NCBI GenBank assembly: GCA_018881555.1
Contig: JACAXG010000002.1
Span: forward strand, 21,651,183 to 21,715,182
DNA from: Amblyornis subalaris
Lineage: Eukaryota > Chordata > Aves > Passeriformes > Ptilonorhynchidae
DNA: 64,000 bases
Direction: 5' to 3'
Within the stretch, counting starts at the first letter, position 1. Every line of letters starts with the position of its first letter. Position numbers and translations under genes: made by a program. Positions 1 through 11,494 of the stretch are shown here, piece after piece. The notes under the pieces were generated by a model. The model saw nothing but the letters and a program-made list of their open reading frames with translations. It had not been told where the DNA came from and did not search any database.

Positions 1-1960
1 ACTGTGTTGAAACACTGAGTAGAGTGCAGATTACAGCACCTGGGTTTATAGAGTGCTTATAGGTTTGAATGTAACTGGTGTAGTTTAGAAGCATCTTGTT
101 GGCAGCCTGTGAAGGTTAGCACAGAATGCATTAAAGCTACACATCAGTTTGGGGATGTTAGCCATCCTGCAGCATTGCTTTTGGAGCTAACAGATGTTAG
201 ACTCCTCCCTTACCACCTCCAAAAAACCCCAAACACTGCAAGAACTGTGGTGTTTAGACATGCTATGTTTGAAACTGCAGCACCAGAAGGATGATGTTGT
301 CAAAAGACAGCTTTCCAAACAGAGACAGGCACCACAANGATTAAACACTGTGTGCTGAATTTTAAACACTGTTAGTAGACTGCCTTAACTGTGCCAGCTT
401 CAGTCTTTGAAGAGGGTTGCACTAAAGTANCACATTGCTTAGAGGAATAATAAATTTATGAATTTTAGTATTTGAAAATTCATTCAAAATGAGAAATGTA
501 ATTCTTGAAGTAATTTAATGGCATATAAGATTCTCTGCTCATATTGCTGGAGAACATCTGTTTAGGATGATCTCCTTTAACCTGTTTTTTTTTTTATTCA
601 ACAGGAATGAATTTCCAGTAGATAGAAATAAATATTCAAGTACCCTGTAAATACTTTTATAAATTAACCATGTGCCTTTGTTCCTATTGTCCTTCCTTTG
701 ATCTTTTTAATTTTGGCTACTAAGAACTCTAGATAAGCATCTAGGTTTCAATGATAATGTTGTATGTTTCAAAGCAATAAGCAGGATCTGTGCTCCAGCA
801 GAGTTACCAAATACATTAAGAAATTGTGAGCTAATGTGATATTAAATCTTGACTTTTCCAAAGATACGGTTGGATTGNAAGCTTCATAGTTACTACATCC
901 AGCTTCCTGTGTAATTGCTAGGATGCTTTAAAATGCTCTTCAGCATTGAACTTAATTTACTTCTGGTATGTCTCTATTCAGCTGCATAAACCCCCATTTA
1001 ATTCCTAAGGCTGCTTTCCATTTTCAACTATGTATGTTTAAAACTGGCATTTTTTTATAAAAGGAGTGAATTAGTTCTCTTTAAATTTGGACTGAATCCA
1101 GGAATGGTGTGTAGTCTGTGCAAATGTAGTAATTAGAAAATCTTCCAAGTGGATCACTGACAAGAGTCATCTACAAATGAAAGAAAGTTTCGCATGAATT
1201 GTATTTCTAGAATAATGAAATTTTCTAGTCTGTTTTCACACTAACATATTTATTGCTTTTCATGCTGAAACTGTATAGCTTTAAAAATGTTAAAATTATG
1301 TGAAACAAGTTAAAACATGAAAATGTGGGTTTGGTGTTGTATTTCAAAGCACAGGAAATAANAAGGGTTGAAGTGACAACAAAATTGCATAAAGTCTGTT
1401 CCTCCAGGTCTTTGGAAGAAGTTTTAGTGACTCAATCTGAACTGCAGATTTGTTTAGCTTTGTTAGCAATTAACATCTGTAAAATAAAAGGGAATTTGAC
1501 TGAGAGTAAGCTTGGCTCTGTGTGCATGTGTGTCTTAGTTTGCTGAAGTGAACGAAGAAGGGTTTTTGTGGTGGAAGAAGTTTAGGTGAGATATTTCAAT
1601 TTGCTCATGCACTTTGGATTAAAGTCTAATTCTTATTAATTGAGTAAAATCCCATTCATAAACATTGACAGAATTATAGTTATTCAAAACCCTGCTGCTG
1701 ACCTTTTTTGTATATTGCGTTTAACTGCCTCAGTCCAAAGCATGCACTGTAATTCAACCAGAGCAGCACATCCTAGGTATAGTAAAGTGCCTCAAATACC
1801 CAAGGTACTTGTTTCAGCAGACAGCTCCAGTCTCTTAAATGGCATTAACCCTGCACAACAGAGCCCCTAGTCAGACGCAGTTCAAATGTCCTTTTGGGAT
1901 ATACATTATAAAACATACACAAAAATAGAAATGAAGAAAAAAAGGATGAAGTGAAGATGG
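1..1960. other. non-coding left flank, possible 3' UTR of a plus-strand neighbour
   Basis: No open frame here has exon-like boundaries or a recognisable protein. The stretch is AT-rich and carries plus-strand AATAAA hexamers at 449-454 and 1961-1966. In human the gene left of ZUP1 is RSPH4A on the opposite strand, so this could be the 3' UTR or flank of that neighbour. That is inference from synteny; nothing coding was seen. Confidence 0.35.
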
Positions 1961-2000
1961 AATAAACACTTTAAAAAAATATANAATTGTTTTATTTATT
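1961..2000. promoter_or_regulatory. facing poly(A) signals (plus 1961-1966; minus 1991-1996 and 1995-2000)
   Basis: AATAAA reads on the plus strand at 1961-1966. Two overlapping AATAAA hexamers read on the minus strand at 1991-1996 and 1995-2000 (TTTATTTATT on plus). The minus signals sit about 650 nt beyond the ZUP1 stop, a reasonable 3' UTR length. The plus signal would serve a left-hand neighbour, making this a tail-to-tail junction with signals under 40 nt apart. Confidence 0.5.
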
Positions 2001-2643
2001 CATAGTACAAAAGGAATATTTTCTTCCTATACCCCAAAGGATTGTCTTGCACAGCATCTAAAGCACACACACTCTACTCCGGACATTGCTTTCTTAGACC
2101 TCTTAGCCAATGCCAACACTGATCCACCTCCTAAGCGCATCTGTTCATGTTTAAAAGTGATACATTTGGAGAAGCCAGCTAACTGAAAAGAAGTTCACTA
2201 GTAAGCTAATCCCTGGGGGAACAGACTGTATTGTGAAGAAATAGAGGACTGGTCACACTGGCAGCATAAATACATTTACAGAGGTAAACCATGACCAGGA
2301 ACTCCAATAAAGTAGTTCTATAGTATCTTTATCCACTGCTCAGTAACAACAGTGCAGAGGTTGCTACAAGACATTAGGTGTTGCTAATTCAAGCAACTCA
2401 GAAAATGACACATTTTCTAGTAAGATAAAGACAGCAATACNTCAGAGTTACAGTTGTATCAGGATGGCAGAGTTTTAACTGAACACAAAACTACAGGTTT
2501 ACTCCAGTGTTGTGCTTCCTCAGAGCCCCCAAGTATTTACAGAGATATAGTTTAAGTCTAAAAATTGTTGAGTTAGGGTCACAGTCCAGAAGTTTAATGT
2601 TTTGCACTCAGCAAATTCCAGCAACAGGTAGTAAAGGTATCCT
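1975..2643 (-). other. ZUP1: probable ZUP1 3' UTR
   Basis: Minus-strand sequence between the ZUP1 stop (2644-2646) and the minus-strand AATAAA pair at 1991-2000. It has no coding potential. The extent is inferred from the poly(A) signals only. Confidence 0.5.
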
Positions 2644-5600
2644 TTAAGGAATCTTCTCTGATGTTAAGACCTGAGAAGCACGGCAGCGAGCCTAAAAAAA
2701 ATCAGTGGGGAGAGAGGAAAAGAAAATACTTTAATGGACAAAACCACCCCTTTAAAGAGCTTTTTCCAAATTAGTAGTTTAGTAATCTTAATAAGGGGTT
2801 ACTTTTCATCTTAATTAAATGGGAGCTTCCAAGACAACACTCTAGACAACTGATATTTTTAAACATAAATCAAATCTTTAAAAAGAAGGAAGAAAAAAGT
2901 GTCAGATCAAATCCAAACAACCCTCCTTGCCCCCAACCAAATCCCAAACAACACTTCTCCACTGTGTCCTGAATTTTAATGCTTTTGCCAGTAGGAGAAG
3001 AGGACAGTNGTGTTTCGCTGATATTTCTGACATGTTCAGGGCCAGAAAACATTGAAGACAGTACCTCAATTCAACATACACATTCAATACAAGTGAGCAA
3101 GTGATTCAGTTGCTGGTTATTTCATAGTTTAAATAAAAGTCTGTCCTGGAACTTGAAAGTGCTGAACAGTGCTGATAAGACACCACAGAACTGGAACACA
3201 GGTCCTCAGAATCAATTTGTTAGTGTAAGAAAGAAAAAGTTTAAGAAACGAAAACCCCATCTGACAATCAGCTGAAAACTTCTAAGGTCTTAAAGTTAAA
3301 ATGCCCAAACTCAAACACATAGATAGGATTTATAAAAATTTCAACAGCTCAAACCTCTGAANGTAATTTTGTGCTATGAATGTTTATAAGTAACTGACAT
3401 GCTCACAGTAAATTATTTAGGAGAAAACATTGTAAGAAAATTAAAAGTTTTTAAAAAGCCTAATTTACATCTGCAAACAGCTCAAAGCTTCATACAAGAC
3501 TTAGAAGGTTTCAGCTGCATCAAGGTGGCACCTGTTTATATGCAAAACATTTTTGGTTTTGATATCCAGGGATTATATAAGCAGAAAGCAGGAGAGAAAA
3601 AAAAAAGGCAAAGTGAAGTGATGCAAAAAATCCACCATGCAAACCATATATGCATACACATTTAAAGAAGAGATGCAGATTGTCTTAAATTCTCACAAAC
3701 AGAAACTATTTTCTGAAATACTTACGGCTTTCTCTTCCAAAGACAGCACCCCATCTACAGCCACTATCTGGTATTGCTTTTCTTTGAGGCTACCCACAAA
3801 TTTCCGAAGAGGTTTGAGACCAGTTCCATCACTGTTTGGTTTCAGCAGTTTCTGCATTTCTTGGGAAGAACATCCCGGGTCAAACAGTAGCAAGCATAAG
3901 CTTTTGTTCTTCTTCTCTTCTATTCCAACAACAGTACGACTGTGACCTAATATCAAGATAAAACTTAAGTATTTTAAAAACACATAAATCCCATTTACTT
4001 CCTTGTAACATACTACTGACTTTCAGATCAAGGAAGGCATTACTTGAAATTTAAGAAGATAGTTGTAAGTAAAGAGTACATGTCAAAAATTGAGATCCCA
4101 ATCACGTTCAGCTCTTCCATTCAACAAAAATACAAACTTAAATATTTAACTCTTATTATNTAAGAAAATTGCAGGAAATAAAGCCGTGTCTTCAATTCAA
4201 TGAAGGACTAAAAAATGCTGCNCTGAATTGCAGCAGATATATAGGGACATAGAGAATAGTAAGAAACCAGCATACTGTGATACTGACCTTGATGTTGCAA
4301 GTAGATGGGTGGTTTGGAAGTACACACTACCTTTGCACCACCTTCGTTATCTGTAGAATAGTAACGCAAAATCCACTCGAACAAACGAGGGTGTGTACCC
4401 ATAGGGCCAGTTGGTTTGTGAAAGTCAATGATTTGGCACCTACGAAACATTGAGAATGAAAACAACAATAAAATTTCAAGCAAGCTGTTTGTTAAAACAA
4501 TTTTTTCACNTCTGGGTCCCTTCCTCCTGCACTAAGTGGTCCTTACCACCTCTTTTTTTTCTTTGTTGTTAAATACAGGCGTAGTGCAATCCNACATATA
4601 ATGTCCCAAACTGGAAAACTTACTACATAACAAAGAAGTTCTCTACTCTTTTCATTCTAACAAGAAGTCGTGAAGCTTGCAAAAATTAATGTTGCATTTT
4701 TTTGTATGTGATACATGTAGACTAGAGAATCTGATTCAAAGCCATTGAAAATTGCTGAAATTCAGATTCTTCTTAAAAGAAACTTCTAGAGAAATGAAGT
4801 TTTTAACCAATGTTTGAATTTATGCCTATGTGGCATAATTCTGCACCAAGTCTCAATGATCTAATTAGTTATTCAGTTTATGAACCTCCTATAAGCAGCT
4901 ATAAATATCTGTAAGTAGTTATACAGCTTCATGCTGCATTAAATCAGATCTGTTTATAGATAGGTGAAATTTAAAGTCACTAAGGTGGCTTTGTCAAATA
5001 CAGTTGCGAATTCTAGCCTTTAAAGGTATGGCACTTAAATCAGCAGTTAAAAATAATAACAACAACAAAAAGCAATATTTACTTTATCCTGAGACTGGTT
5101 AACAGTGAATAAATTTCACATGCTCCTATCCATGCTTTGGAACCATGTAATCTGTTCTTGAAGTGAGATGCCCCATGAGGATCAAAACCTTCTCTCCAGG
5201 CATCTTCAATCATGGACTGAATCTTTGGTATACTAGGAATTAGTGTAGTATCTGGAACAGAAAAGCTTTTGAATTGTTGTTACAGTGACTGAAACAGTCT
5301 ATTAATTAAAAATATTCAGCTTCTTTTATAAGAGGCAGTTGATGTTACAAAGATGCACCAAAAAAACTAAAGGTAAAACTTCAACATCATATCTTGCCAG
5401 TATCCACCTCTCTGACTCTTGCCACAGTAAGTCCCAGTGGTATAACAACCACTTAATAGGCATCGTTGACCTTGTAAGACTCACTGTGTAAATGAAAAGG
5501 CAAAACATCAGTCAACAGGTTGTCATCCCAGGTACGTGAAACAAACAGCATTTTGTTTAATACCTCTCAGGCAGTCGTTGTAGAAGCTGTTTTGCAACAG

Positions 5601-8600
5601 CGAGGAAAGGAGCATTTGGAAATTCCTGTAACCACAACCCCAGCCTCTGTCGCCCAAAGATGAGTGGAAGTGATCTACTCCTGCTGAAAGCCACACACGC
5701 CTCACATCTTTGTTCTCATTCTGATAGTACTTGCACAAGGCTTCAATGACTCCTAAAAGAAGACAAAATATAAAGCTTATCTTTACTTATGTAAAGTTCA
5801 GTAAAATGAACTACAAAATTTACGAGAAGACTCCTTCCCCAACTTGGAACTNATACAGATTAATATTATTTATTTTAAAACTTCTAAGTGATCCTATGTT
5901 ACGTTTAGAGCCCAAATCACAGAACCAGTGGACATTGCACCTGTTTAATTTCAATGGTCTTTACTTTGATGAATTTATTTACTATGAAGCTTTCAAAACT
6001 CCATCTATTTTTTCATTGTTGCTACACAATGAGTATTTTAAATTAAACAGCTTGGACTAAATTATAAACTGTGATAGTCGCAGGGACTATTCCAATGATA
6101 TAGAAAAAGTATGTCACCAATAAAGCATTCCTATGCCCCTGCCACCTCCAGTACAACATCCCCTTAAAAACATGGCAATACTTATGCACACCATGTAAAC
6201 CTTTTATTTCCCCCAAATTATTTTTCCTGGAGATACTAAGAGGGGAAAAAAACCCTCAAAACGAATGGCACAGAATTTGAGAATTACCATAAATATTTTA
6301 AAATAATCTACTTGCAGGATATTCCAAGTTCTCCTTTGTTAAATGAAAGAATATGCTTGAGAATGCTCTCTCCAATTTATATATTTAAATCCTCAAAGGC
6401 TCTTTATTGCCATGTTATTGTGAAGAGAATTATTCCATAGTCACCACAGATTATTTTCTAAGTACCTCTCTGAAATCTAAATCATTACCAAGAATGAAAA
6501 CTTTAAATGTGTTTTTTACACACAATACATTTTATAGAAGAAATTTTGTTTCACCNGTCAAGAACCAAGCGGATATTTTGTAAGTCAGAACCACTAGCAA
6601 TAGGCTAAAAGACCAAGAACTGTGGTCTTGGAAAGTAAAGACACGAGGGCCTTTTGAAAGGGACACAGAAATTCATCTGCACTGTATTTTTGCACCAACT
6701 ATACAACATTTAAAAGAAGTTGTATCAAGTAAATGTCTACTCCTCCCAATACTCTCTTGGACTTTGTAATCAGATGAACACTGTGCTCACCTGCAACCAG
6801 CTTACACANTACAACAATTAAGCGAAACACAAGGCAAAAAGCCACTGTAAATCTGAACAGCTACACTGGATTAGGAACCAATGAGTACTAAGTAGTAAAC
6901 AAGCATAGTCAAGGGCAACCAACTAGTAATAAGACATTTGCATCGTCTGATACATACTGGAATTGTGCCCTTAACCAGACAACTTGGTTCCAAGGTTCCA
7001 TAGAATAAAAAAAAAAAAAAAAAAAAAAATACACTAAACTTTAATTTCCTTATTAGTTTAGGACTATAACAATATAGATTGATCTAGAAAATAAGGTTTA
7101 GAACTAGGACTCACCCAATACTAAACAATTAATTACATTTTTTTAAAGACCAGTTTGGTCGCTACAATCCAGGTCTAGAAAGTACAGTCTTAGTTGCATA
7201 ATTTCAGTATCTTTACCTGAGGTTTTTGTTTTCCCATCATCTATACCACAAGCCAAACTTTCCATCATGTCAGCTTTTCTCTTATGATATTCAAAGGGCT
7301 GCATCCTTCCTCTATCCACTTCTCTTTCTATATTCTTTAGAAATTGCTGCTTGAAGCCACCAGAATTATCCAAGCCATACTGTCTCTGTTAGGGATAGAA
7401 CGTGCATAATTTAAGTTACATTTTTAAAATTCACCTTTTGTGCATGCAGCTTCTCAATATCACTATCAGTAACTTTAAAATAATTGTAATTCTGGAGTTT
7501 TTATGTCCCACTGCTTTTCAGAGATGAAGGCCAAGCTTCTCTCCTGAATATCAATGTAGGACTAGGAAAGCCACACCTGGAAGAGCAGGCACATCCTTCT
7601 GCTCCCTCTTGGCAGAGCCATTGGCACAGAAGCAGTCTGGCAAGGAGGNAGTGAGAGTGGGAAGTGAGTTATCAGGGCTGTGAGATGGGAGGCAGAGGGA
7701 AGTAGGACCTGGAGCAGGTGATGGTATTCCAGTAGAGGACAGCAAGGACAATCAAGGCCCTTGGCACTCTGGCAGGGAATACGCTCCAGGCTGCACTGCA
7801 AGGCAGAGTACTAGAGCTGGGTGGAGCANAGGCAGCAGGTGTGCTGGGAGAGCAGTACAGCAAGCACAAGGAGCAGCCAGCCCCCTCCTGAGCTAGCACC
7901 ACTCAAAGCAGTAAAGCCAAGTAATTCTAAGCTGTCACGTCCAGCACCTGTGCCAGGATCAAGGTTGCCAAGAGTTTGAATTTGCTTCCAACCCACCCCT
8001 GCACCACTACCTCACTACAGACTGTGTGTGACTTGCACAGGTCTGACCCAGTAAGGCCATTCCAGGACATTACAAGTCCAACTCCAAGATACTCCGCTTC
8101 TAAAGGCACAACTGTTCATGAGTTCACCATTTACAAACATTAGCGTACCTGCAGCTTTTTAAATTCTTCCCTCTCTCGCTGCTCTTCTTCTGATCTCTGA
8201 CGTTCATCTTCTTCAGTTTGGAGTTGCTGAGCCAGTTCTAGATCTCTTATGTTTCCACCTACCCCAGAATAACATTCCAAAGTGAGGGGACTTGATCAGG
8301 AGGTTAGTAACGCTTTGAGGGATCATTTGTTTAACTTTTATAGATTTGTTTCTAAGCAGACATATGTAAACACAACCGGGCATTAATTTTAGGAGCTGCA
8401 TCCCACATTATTTGGAGCTATTAGCAACGAATGCTAAACAGGACTGACTGCATTCAGTCTACCAAGACTCAGACTCTTGAGTTTATGCAGTTACTGGAGC
8501 AATTACTTGGGAAATAATGCATGTACCTCTACCACAAAGAAAACAGCTTTTGTTTACTGTGTTTCACTTCGCTGTTAGCAAGAAGTCACAGCTCCTTTAA

Positions 8601-11223
8601 TACCACACACTTGTTAGCTCCTAGGACCATTGCCAGCAGTCTCATAAGGAAGTGACAAAAATTTAGGATCAGAGAACTGGATAGGGAATCTCTAGGATTC
8701 TGTTAGCCATGCTATAAAATAAAATTAATTTTGATTCTTTTACTTTAACACTATGACTAAACAATCAACACAAGTATTTGCAGAAAAGAATTAAGGAAAA
8801 AAATGAAGTTTTCATAAGCTATAAATTTTCAGATCACCACACTGGAATGTGCCACTGTAAAGTCCATTTATGTAAGCCTTGAAAAACATTTATGTGAGCT
8901 AGAAAAACAAATATATAATACTGCTGTCTTTTAAACATTTTTTGGTCTAAGTTTTTCTTTTGGCTAAGTTTTTCTTTTGGCTAACATGCAGTTCATCTAC
9001 TTAACAACCATGCATAGGCATGGTAATTAAGAAGAGCACTTGGGCAAGTGATAGGACCTGCTATTAACTATGTTAACTTCATCATACAGGTGTCCAGTTT
9101 CCTTTTTAAGTACAGAAACATTTCTTTTAAATTTTGTGTGAGATTCTATACTACAACATACAAATACTTGTAAATGCTTTCAAGTATTATCAAGCCTGTA
9201 TCCTTTCACACACCTTCTGAAAAGCTATGTTCCTCAAAGTGTAAATCCACGTGTTCTTCAAGAATCTGAATGTTTGTACAGGTAAGACTACACATAGGAC
9301 ATTCATATAGCTGTTCACCATTTCCTGTGTTGGAAAAAGAAAAGCAGTTTCTTGATTAACACAATTCCTGGGGGTTGTTTTGAGAGACTCACCCCCCTAA
9401 TTGATATACAATCTAAGACATATACACAGTGATGAAGTTTGTGTTGCCATTGAAACTCCAAAGTGAAAGGCAGCAAATTTAAACAGCTGTTACTCTCAAA
9501 CATTTAAGAATTTGTATCTAAATACACAAAAATTTTAAGACATATTTTCCTTCTTTCCATTAAGTTTTGCCCTATTTAACTTACAGATCACAATTTGCTA
9601 TGATATTTGTATCAAGAAATGCTTAGTCTGAATTATCAAACCATTAATACAAAGATCTGTTCTGCTAACAGAACAAGAATACTTGCACCAGAAGCAAGAA
9701 TACTTGCTAACAAAAATTTAACATTCAGGTAATAACACAACAGTTGGTGGGCTGAAAGAATAAAGTAAAAAGTGCTGTCATTCTTATTTTATTGATCTTC
9801 CTGCATCTCCTCAAATAAATATTCTCTGCAGTTTTAGTATTGTTATTGAGGGTAGCACATAGAATAGATAAAGCTCAAAAGGATTTCTGGAGTTCATCCA
9901 GTCCCTGGTAGCAGGGTCAAATTAAACAGGTTAAGTTACACGGGGTCTTTCCCAGCCATCTTTTTAATAATTCCAAGTATAGACTCTCCACAAATTCCCC
10001 AGAGAATGTATTCCAGTGTTTGACCACTGTCATATTTAAAACGTGTTCTTGCATTTAAATGGCATTCCTCATATTTTGACTTGTGCTTACTGCCTGTTGT
10101 CCTGTCACTGGGAACCACAGACCAGTGCCTGACTCCACCTTCACCCCTCTGTTTTTGAGTCCCTAGATTCTACCTGCATCTTTCTAGGTTCACAAAACAC
10201 AAGCATTAATATCCTGTGTTAGCAATTTCTGGAAGGCATTCATCCCAGCTAAATGTTCTCAACTGGCTGGCGGGAAATTGGTGGTATAACCATCTAAATN
10301 CACCAGCAGCATTTAATCTAACACTGAAACAGTTTTCTGAAACATGCTAAATACATTAAAAAAACAAAACGCCCTTAATACAACTATTTTTGAAATAGAA
10401 ACTGGCATGCAGGCAACTAATTTATTCAAGCTCTGCATTATTTGCACCCATAGAAATAATAATAATATTCAACTAATACCTGGGGTGGTGGTTGTTTTGG
10501 TTCTCGTGGGTGTTTTTGTTTTGGTGGTTTTTTGTTTGTTGGTTTTGATTTTTTTTTTTGTTAAGAAAAACATTTTAATCACAGATTATGTAGCGTGGTT
10601 GACTATACTGCCACATTCTGCATCCTAATCACCATTAGTTTATCTTGTCAATATATACAGCTTGTTACATCACAAATGCTAGTCTTCTGAGGGAATTACC
10701 CACTAGCAGAGATGCCATCATTGAGTTTCTGAAATAGCTACCAGCAACTTCGGTCAGGTAGTCAAAATAAAATTCTGATCACGCCCAAAATAAAATACAC
10801 TATGTAAATAACTAACTATTTCCCTTGCTCCAACTTTACTCCCCGGCCGGTTCTCCACTGGCACCCCGACCCCCGCGGGGAGAACTCTCCTTTCCTCCCC
10901 CGCCCCGCCCCGCCCCACCGCTCACCCGTGCCCGGGGCGCCCAGCAGGTGCCCGTGCCGCGCCCGGACGTGCTCCTCCAGCTCCCGCCCCGCCGCCTCCC
11001 CGCAGAAAGGGCACTCGGGCGGCGCCTCGGGGCGGCGGGAGCCCGGCGGGCCCGGCTCCGGGTGGGCCGTCTCGAGGTGGCGGCGGAGCTCGTCGCAGCC
11101 CGCGGCGGCGGCGGGGCAGAGCGGACAGCGGGGCTGGCGGCGGCACAGGGACGGGCGCCGCAGGTGCCGCCGTGCCGCGGCCTCCGAGGGCAGCGCCTGC
11201 CCGCACACGTCGCACAGTACCAT
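2644..11223 (-). CDS. ZUP1: ZUP1: zinc finger-containing ubiquitin peptidase 1 (K63-specific deubiquitinase), 9 coding exons
   Basis: Coding exons on the minus strand: 10926-11223, 9214-9324, 8149-8258, 7217-7385, 5564-5752, 5083-5251, 4288-4439, 3726-3946, 2644-2691. All junctions are GT/AG and in phase, giving 488 aa. Zinc fingers lie at about residues 4-90 (exon 1) and in exon 2 (CPMC...HVDLH). An MIU-like helix (LAQQLQTEEDE) is in exon 3 and the conserved YGLDNSGG start of the pre-catalytic helical region in exon 4. The cysteine protease core has Cys269 in GWGCGYRNFQ, His401 in QGHSRTV and Asp422 in FDPGC, each 90-91 below human C360, H491 and D512. The family cleaves K63-linked ubiquitin chains and acts in genome stability. 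The protein is about 90 residues shorter than human (578 aa); the loss is in exon 1. The ATG opens exon 1 in a CpG island shared with KPNA5. Confidence 0.95.
5564..5752 (-). CDS. ZUP1: ZUP1 exon 5: catalytic cysteine exon
   Basis: Starts as Gly230 (g|ga) after acceptor TTTTAG and ends in phase 1 at LRG/D. It contains DVRRVWLSAGVDHFHSSLG and then GWGCGYRNFQMLLSSLLQ. The nucleophile Cys269 is codon 5634-5636 on the minus strand. This is the most conserved part of the C78/ZUFSP peptidase fold and identifies the gene on its own. Confidence 0.95.
5753..7216 (-). other. ZUP1: ZUP1 intron 4
   Basis: AT-rich intron with no recognised exon or classified repeat, apart from a run of 23 A on the plus strand at 7007-7029. 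That run could be a degraded retroposon tail, but no element body was recognised next to it. Confidence 0.6.
7007..7029 (+). repeat. (A)23 homopolymer
   Basis: Uninterrupted adenines directly after TAGAAT, inside ZUP1 intron 4. Length polymorphism and sequencing error are both likely here. Confidence 0.95.
7560..8105. repeat. GC-richer block in ZUP1 intron 3, possible unclassified old repeat
   Basis: About 550 bp rich in G, C and purine/pyrimidine-biased words, sitting sharply between AT-rich intron sequence. It gives several overlapping open frames of 60-80 codons with no conserved motif. The abrupt composition change suggests an old inserted element, but I do not recognise the family. Confidence 0.3.
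8947..8980. repeat. 17-bp tandem duplication (CTAAGTTTTTCTTTTGG x2)
   Basis: Two identical adjacent copies start at 8947 and 8964 in ZUP1 intron 2. Intronic, with no functional signal seen. Confidence 0.9.
9858..10180 (-). mobile_element. CR1 LINE 3' fragment, minus orientation
   Basis: Reverse-complement CR1 text: the degenerate block CCAGAGAATGTATTCCAGTG, then TTGTCCTGTCACTGGGAACC, the well-known CR1 segment just upstream of its 3' UTR. It is diverged and 5'-truncated, in ZUP1 intron 1. The start and end are approximate. Confidence 0.8.
10926..11223 (-). CDS. ZUP1: ZUP1 exon 1: N-terminal zinc-finger block
   Basis: Encodes residues 1-99 plus one base; ATG at 11221-11223, donor ACGG|GTGAG. 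It is very GC-rich and Ala/Arg/Pro-rich. Finger 1 starts with CDVC, but the last ligand is not His: after the first His comes LRRPSLC. Finger 2 is CPLC...HLETAH and finger 3 is CPFC...HVRARH. Fingers 2 and 3 are separated by a Pro-rich linker of about 17 residues (PEPGPPGSRRPEAPPE); from memory the human linker is about 80 residues. The exon ends in phase 1 and joins exon 2 cleanly as Gly (g|ga). Confidence 0.85.
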
Positions 11224-11280
11224 CGCGGCGCCGCGGGCACCTAGCCCGCTCCGTGCTGTCCCACCACCCCCGCGCGCGCG

Positions 11281-11299
11281 CACTTCCCGCTGGGAAGTG
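11281..11299. promoter_or_regulatory. inverted repeat CACTTCCCGCTGGGAAGTG
   Basis: Perfect 8-bp arms around a 3-bp spacer, in the middle of the shared promoter. Each arm carries a TTCCC half-site facing the other, so a dimeric factor or an ETS-like pair could bind. The site is seen; the binder is inference. Confidence 0.45.
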
Positions 11300-11396
11300 C
11301 CGTGCCCCGCCCCGGGGCGGGCGCGTGCCGCGCAGAGCCTGCTGGGAGCGGTGGGCCCCGCCCCTCCCGGCCAGTGCGGCGCGCGGGTCGGCGTCC

Positions 11397-11405
11397 GCCA
11401 TCTTG
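11397..11405 (+). promoter_or_regulatory. YY1 consensus GCCATCTTG
   Basis: Exact match to the YY1 core (GCCATNTTG), about 90 bp upstream of the KPNA5 ATG. YY1 sites in TATA-less CpG promoters usually sit at or just downstream of the transcription start, so KPNA5 may start around here. Confidence 0.55.
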
Positions 11406-11490
11406 CATCGGTGTCCGCCGCCGGTGCTGAGCGCTGCGGAGGGGGTATCTCTCTTCTGGACGGCGGTGGGCGCCGGGCGTGTCCGCCGCG

Positions 11491-11494
11491 ATGG
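11491..11494 (+). CDS. KPNA5: KPNA5 exon 1 coding part (ATGG only)
   Basis: The start codon and one base precede donor GTAAGG; exon 2 continues as AC AAC ATG, giving Met-Asp-Asn-Met. Human KPNA5 begins Met-Asp-Ala-Met, so this start is supported by homology. A second in-frame Met lies at residue 4 in exon 2, and a transcript lacking exon 1 could use it. Confidence 0.85.

Larger units (their letters stand above)
11224..11490. promoter_or_regulatory. bidirectional ZUP1/KPNA5 promoter
   Basis: Only 267 bp separate the divergent ATG codons of ZUP1 (minus, 11221-11223) and KPNA5 (plus, 11491-11493), so both 5' UTRs and core promoters must fit here. It contains a YY1-type site GCCATCTTG at 11397-11405 and a near-perfect inverted repeat at 11281-11299. 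Transcription start sites cannot be placed exactly from sequence. Confidence 0.8.

Noticed and set aside
3399..3945. Plus-strand frames opposite ZUP1 exon 8
   Set aside because: They overlap the conserved ZUP1 His/Asp exon on the other strand and have no homology.
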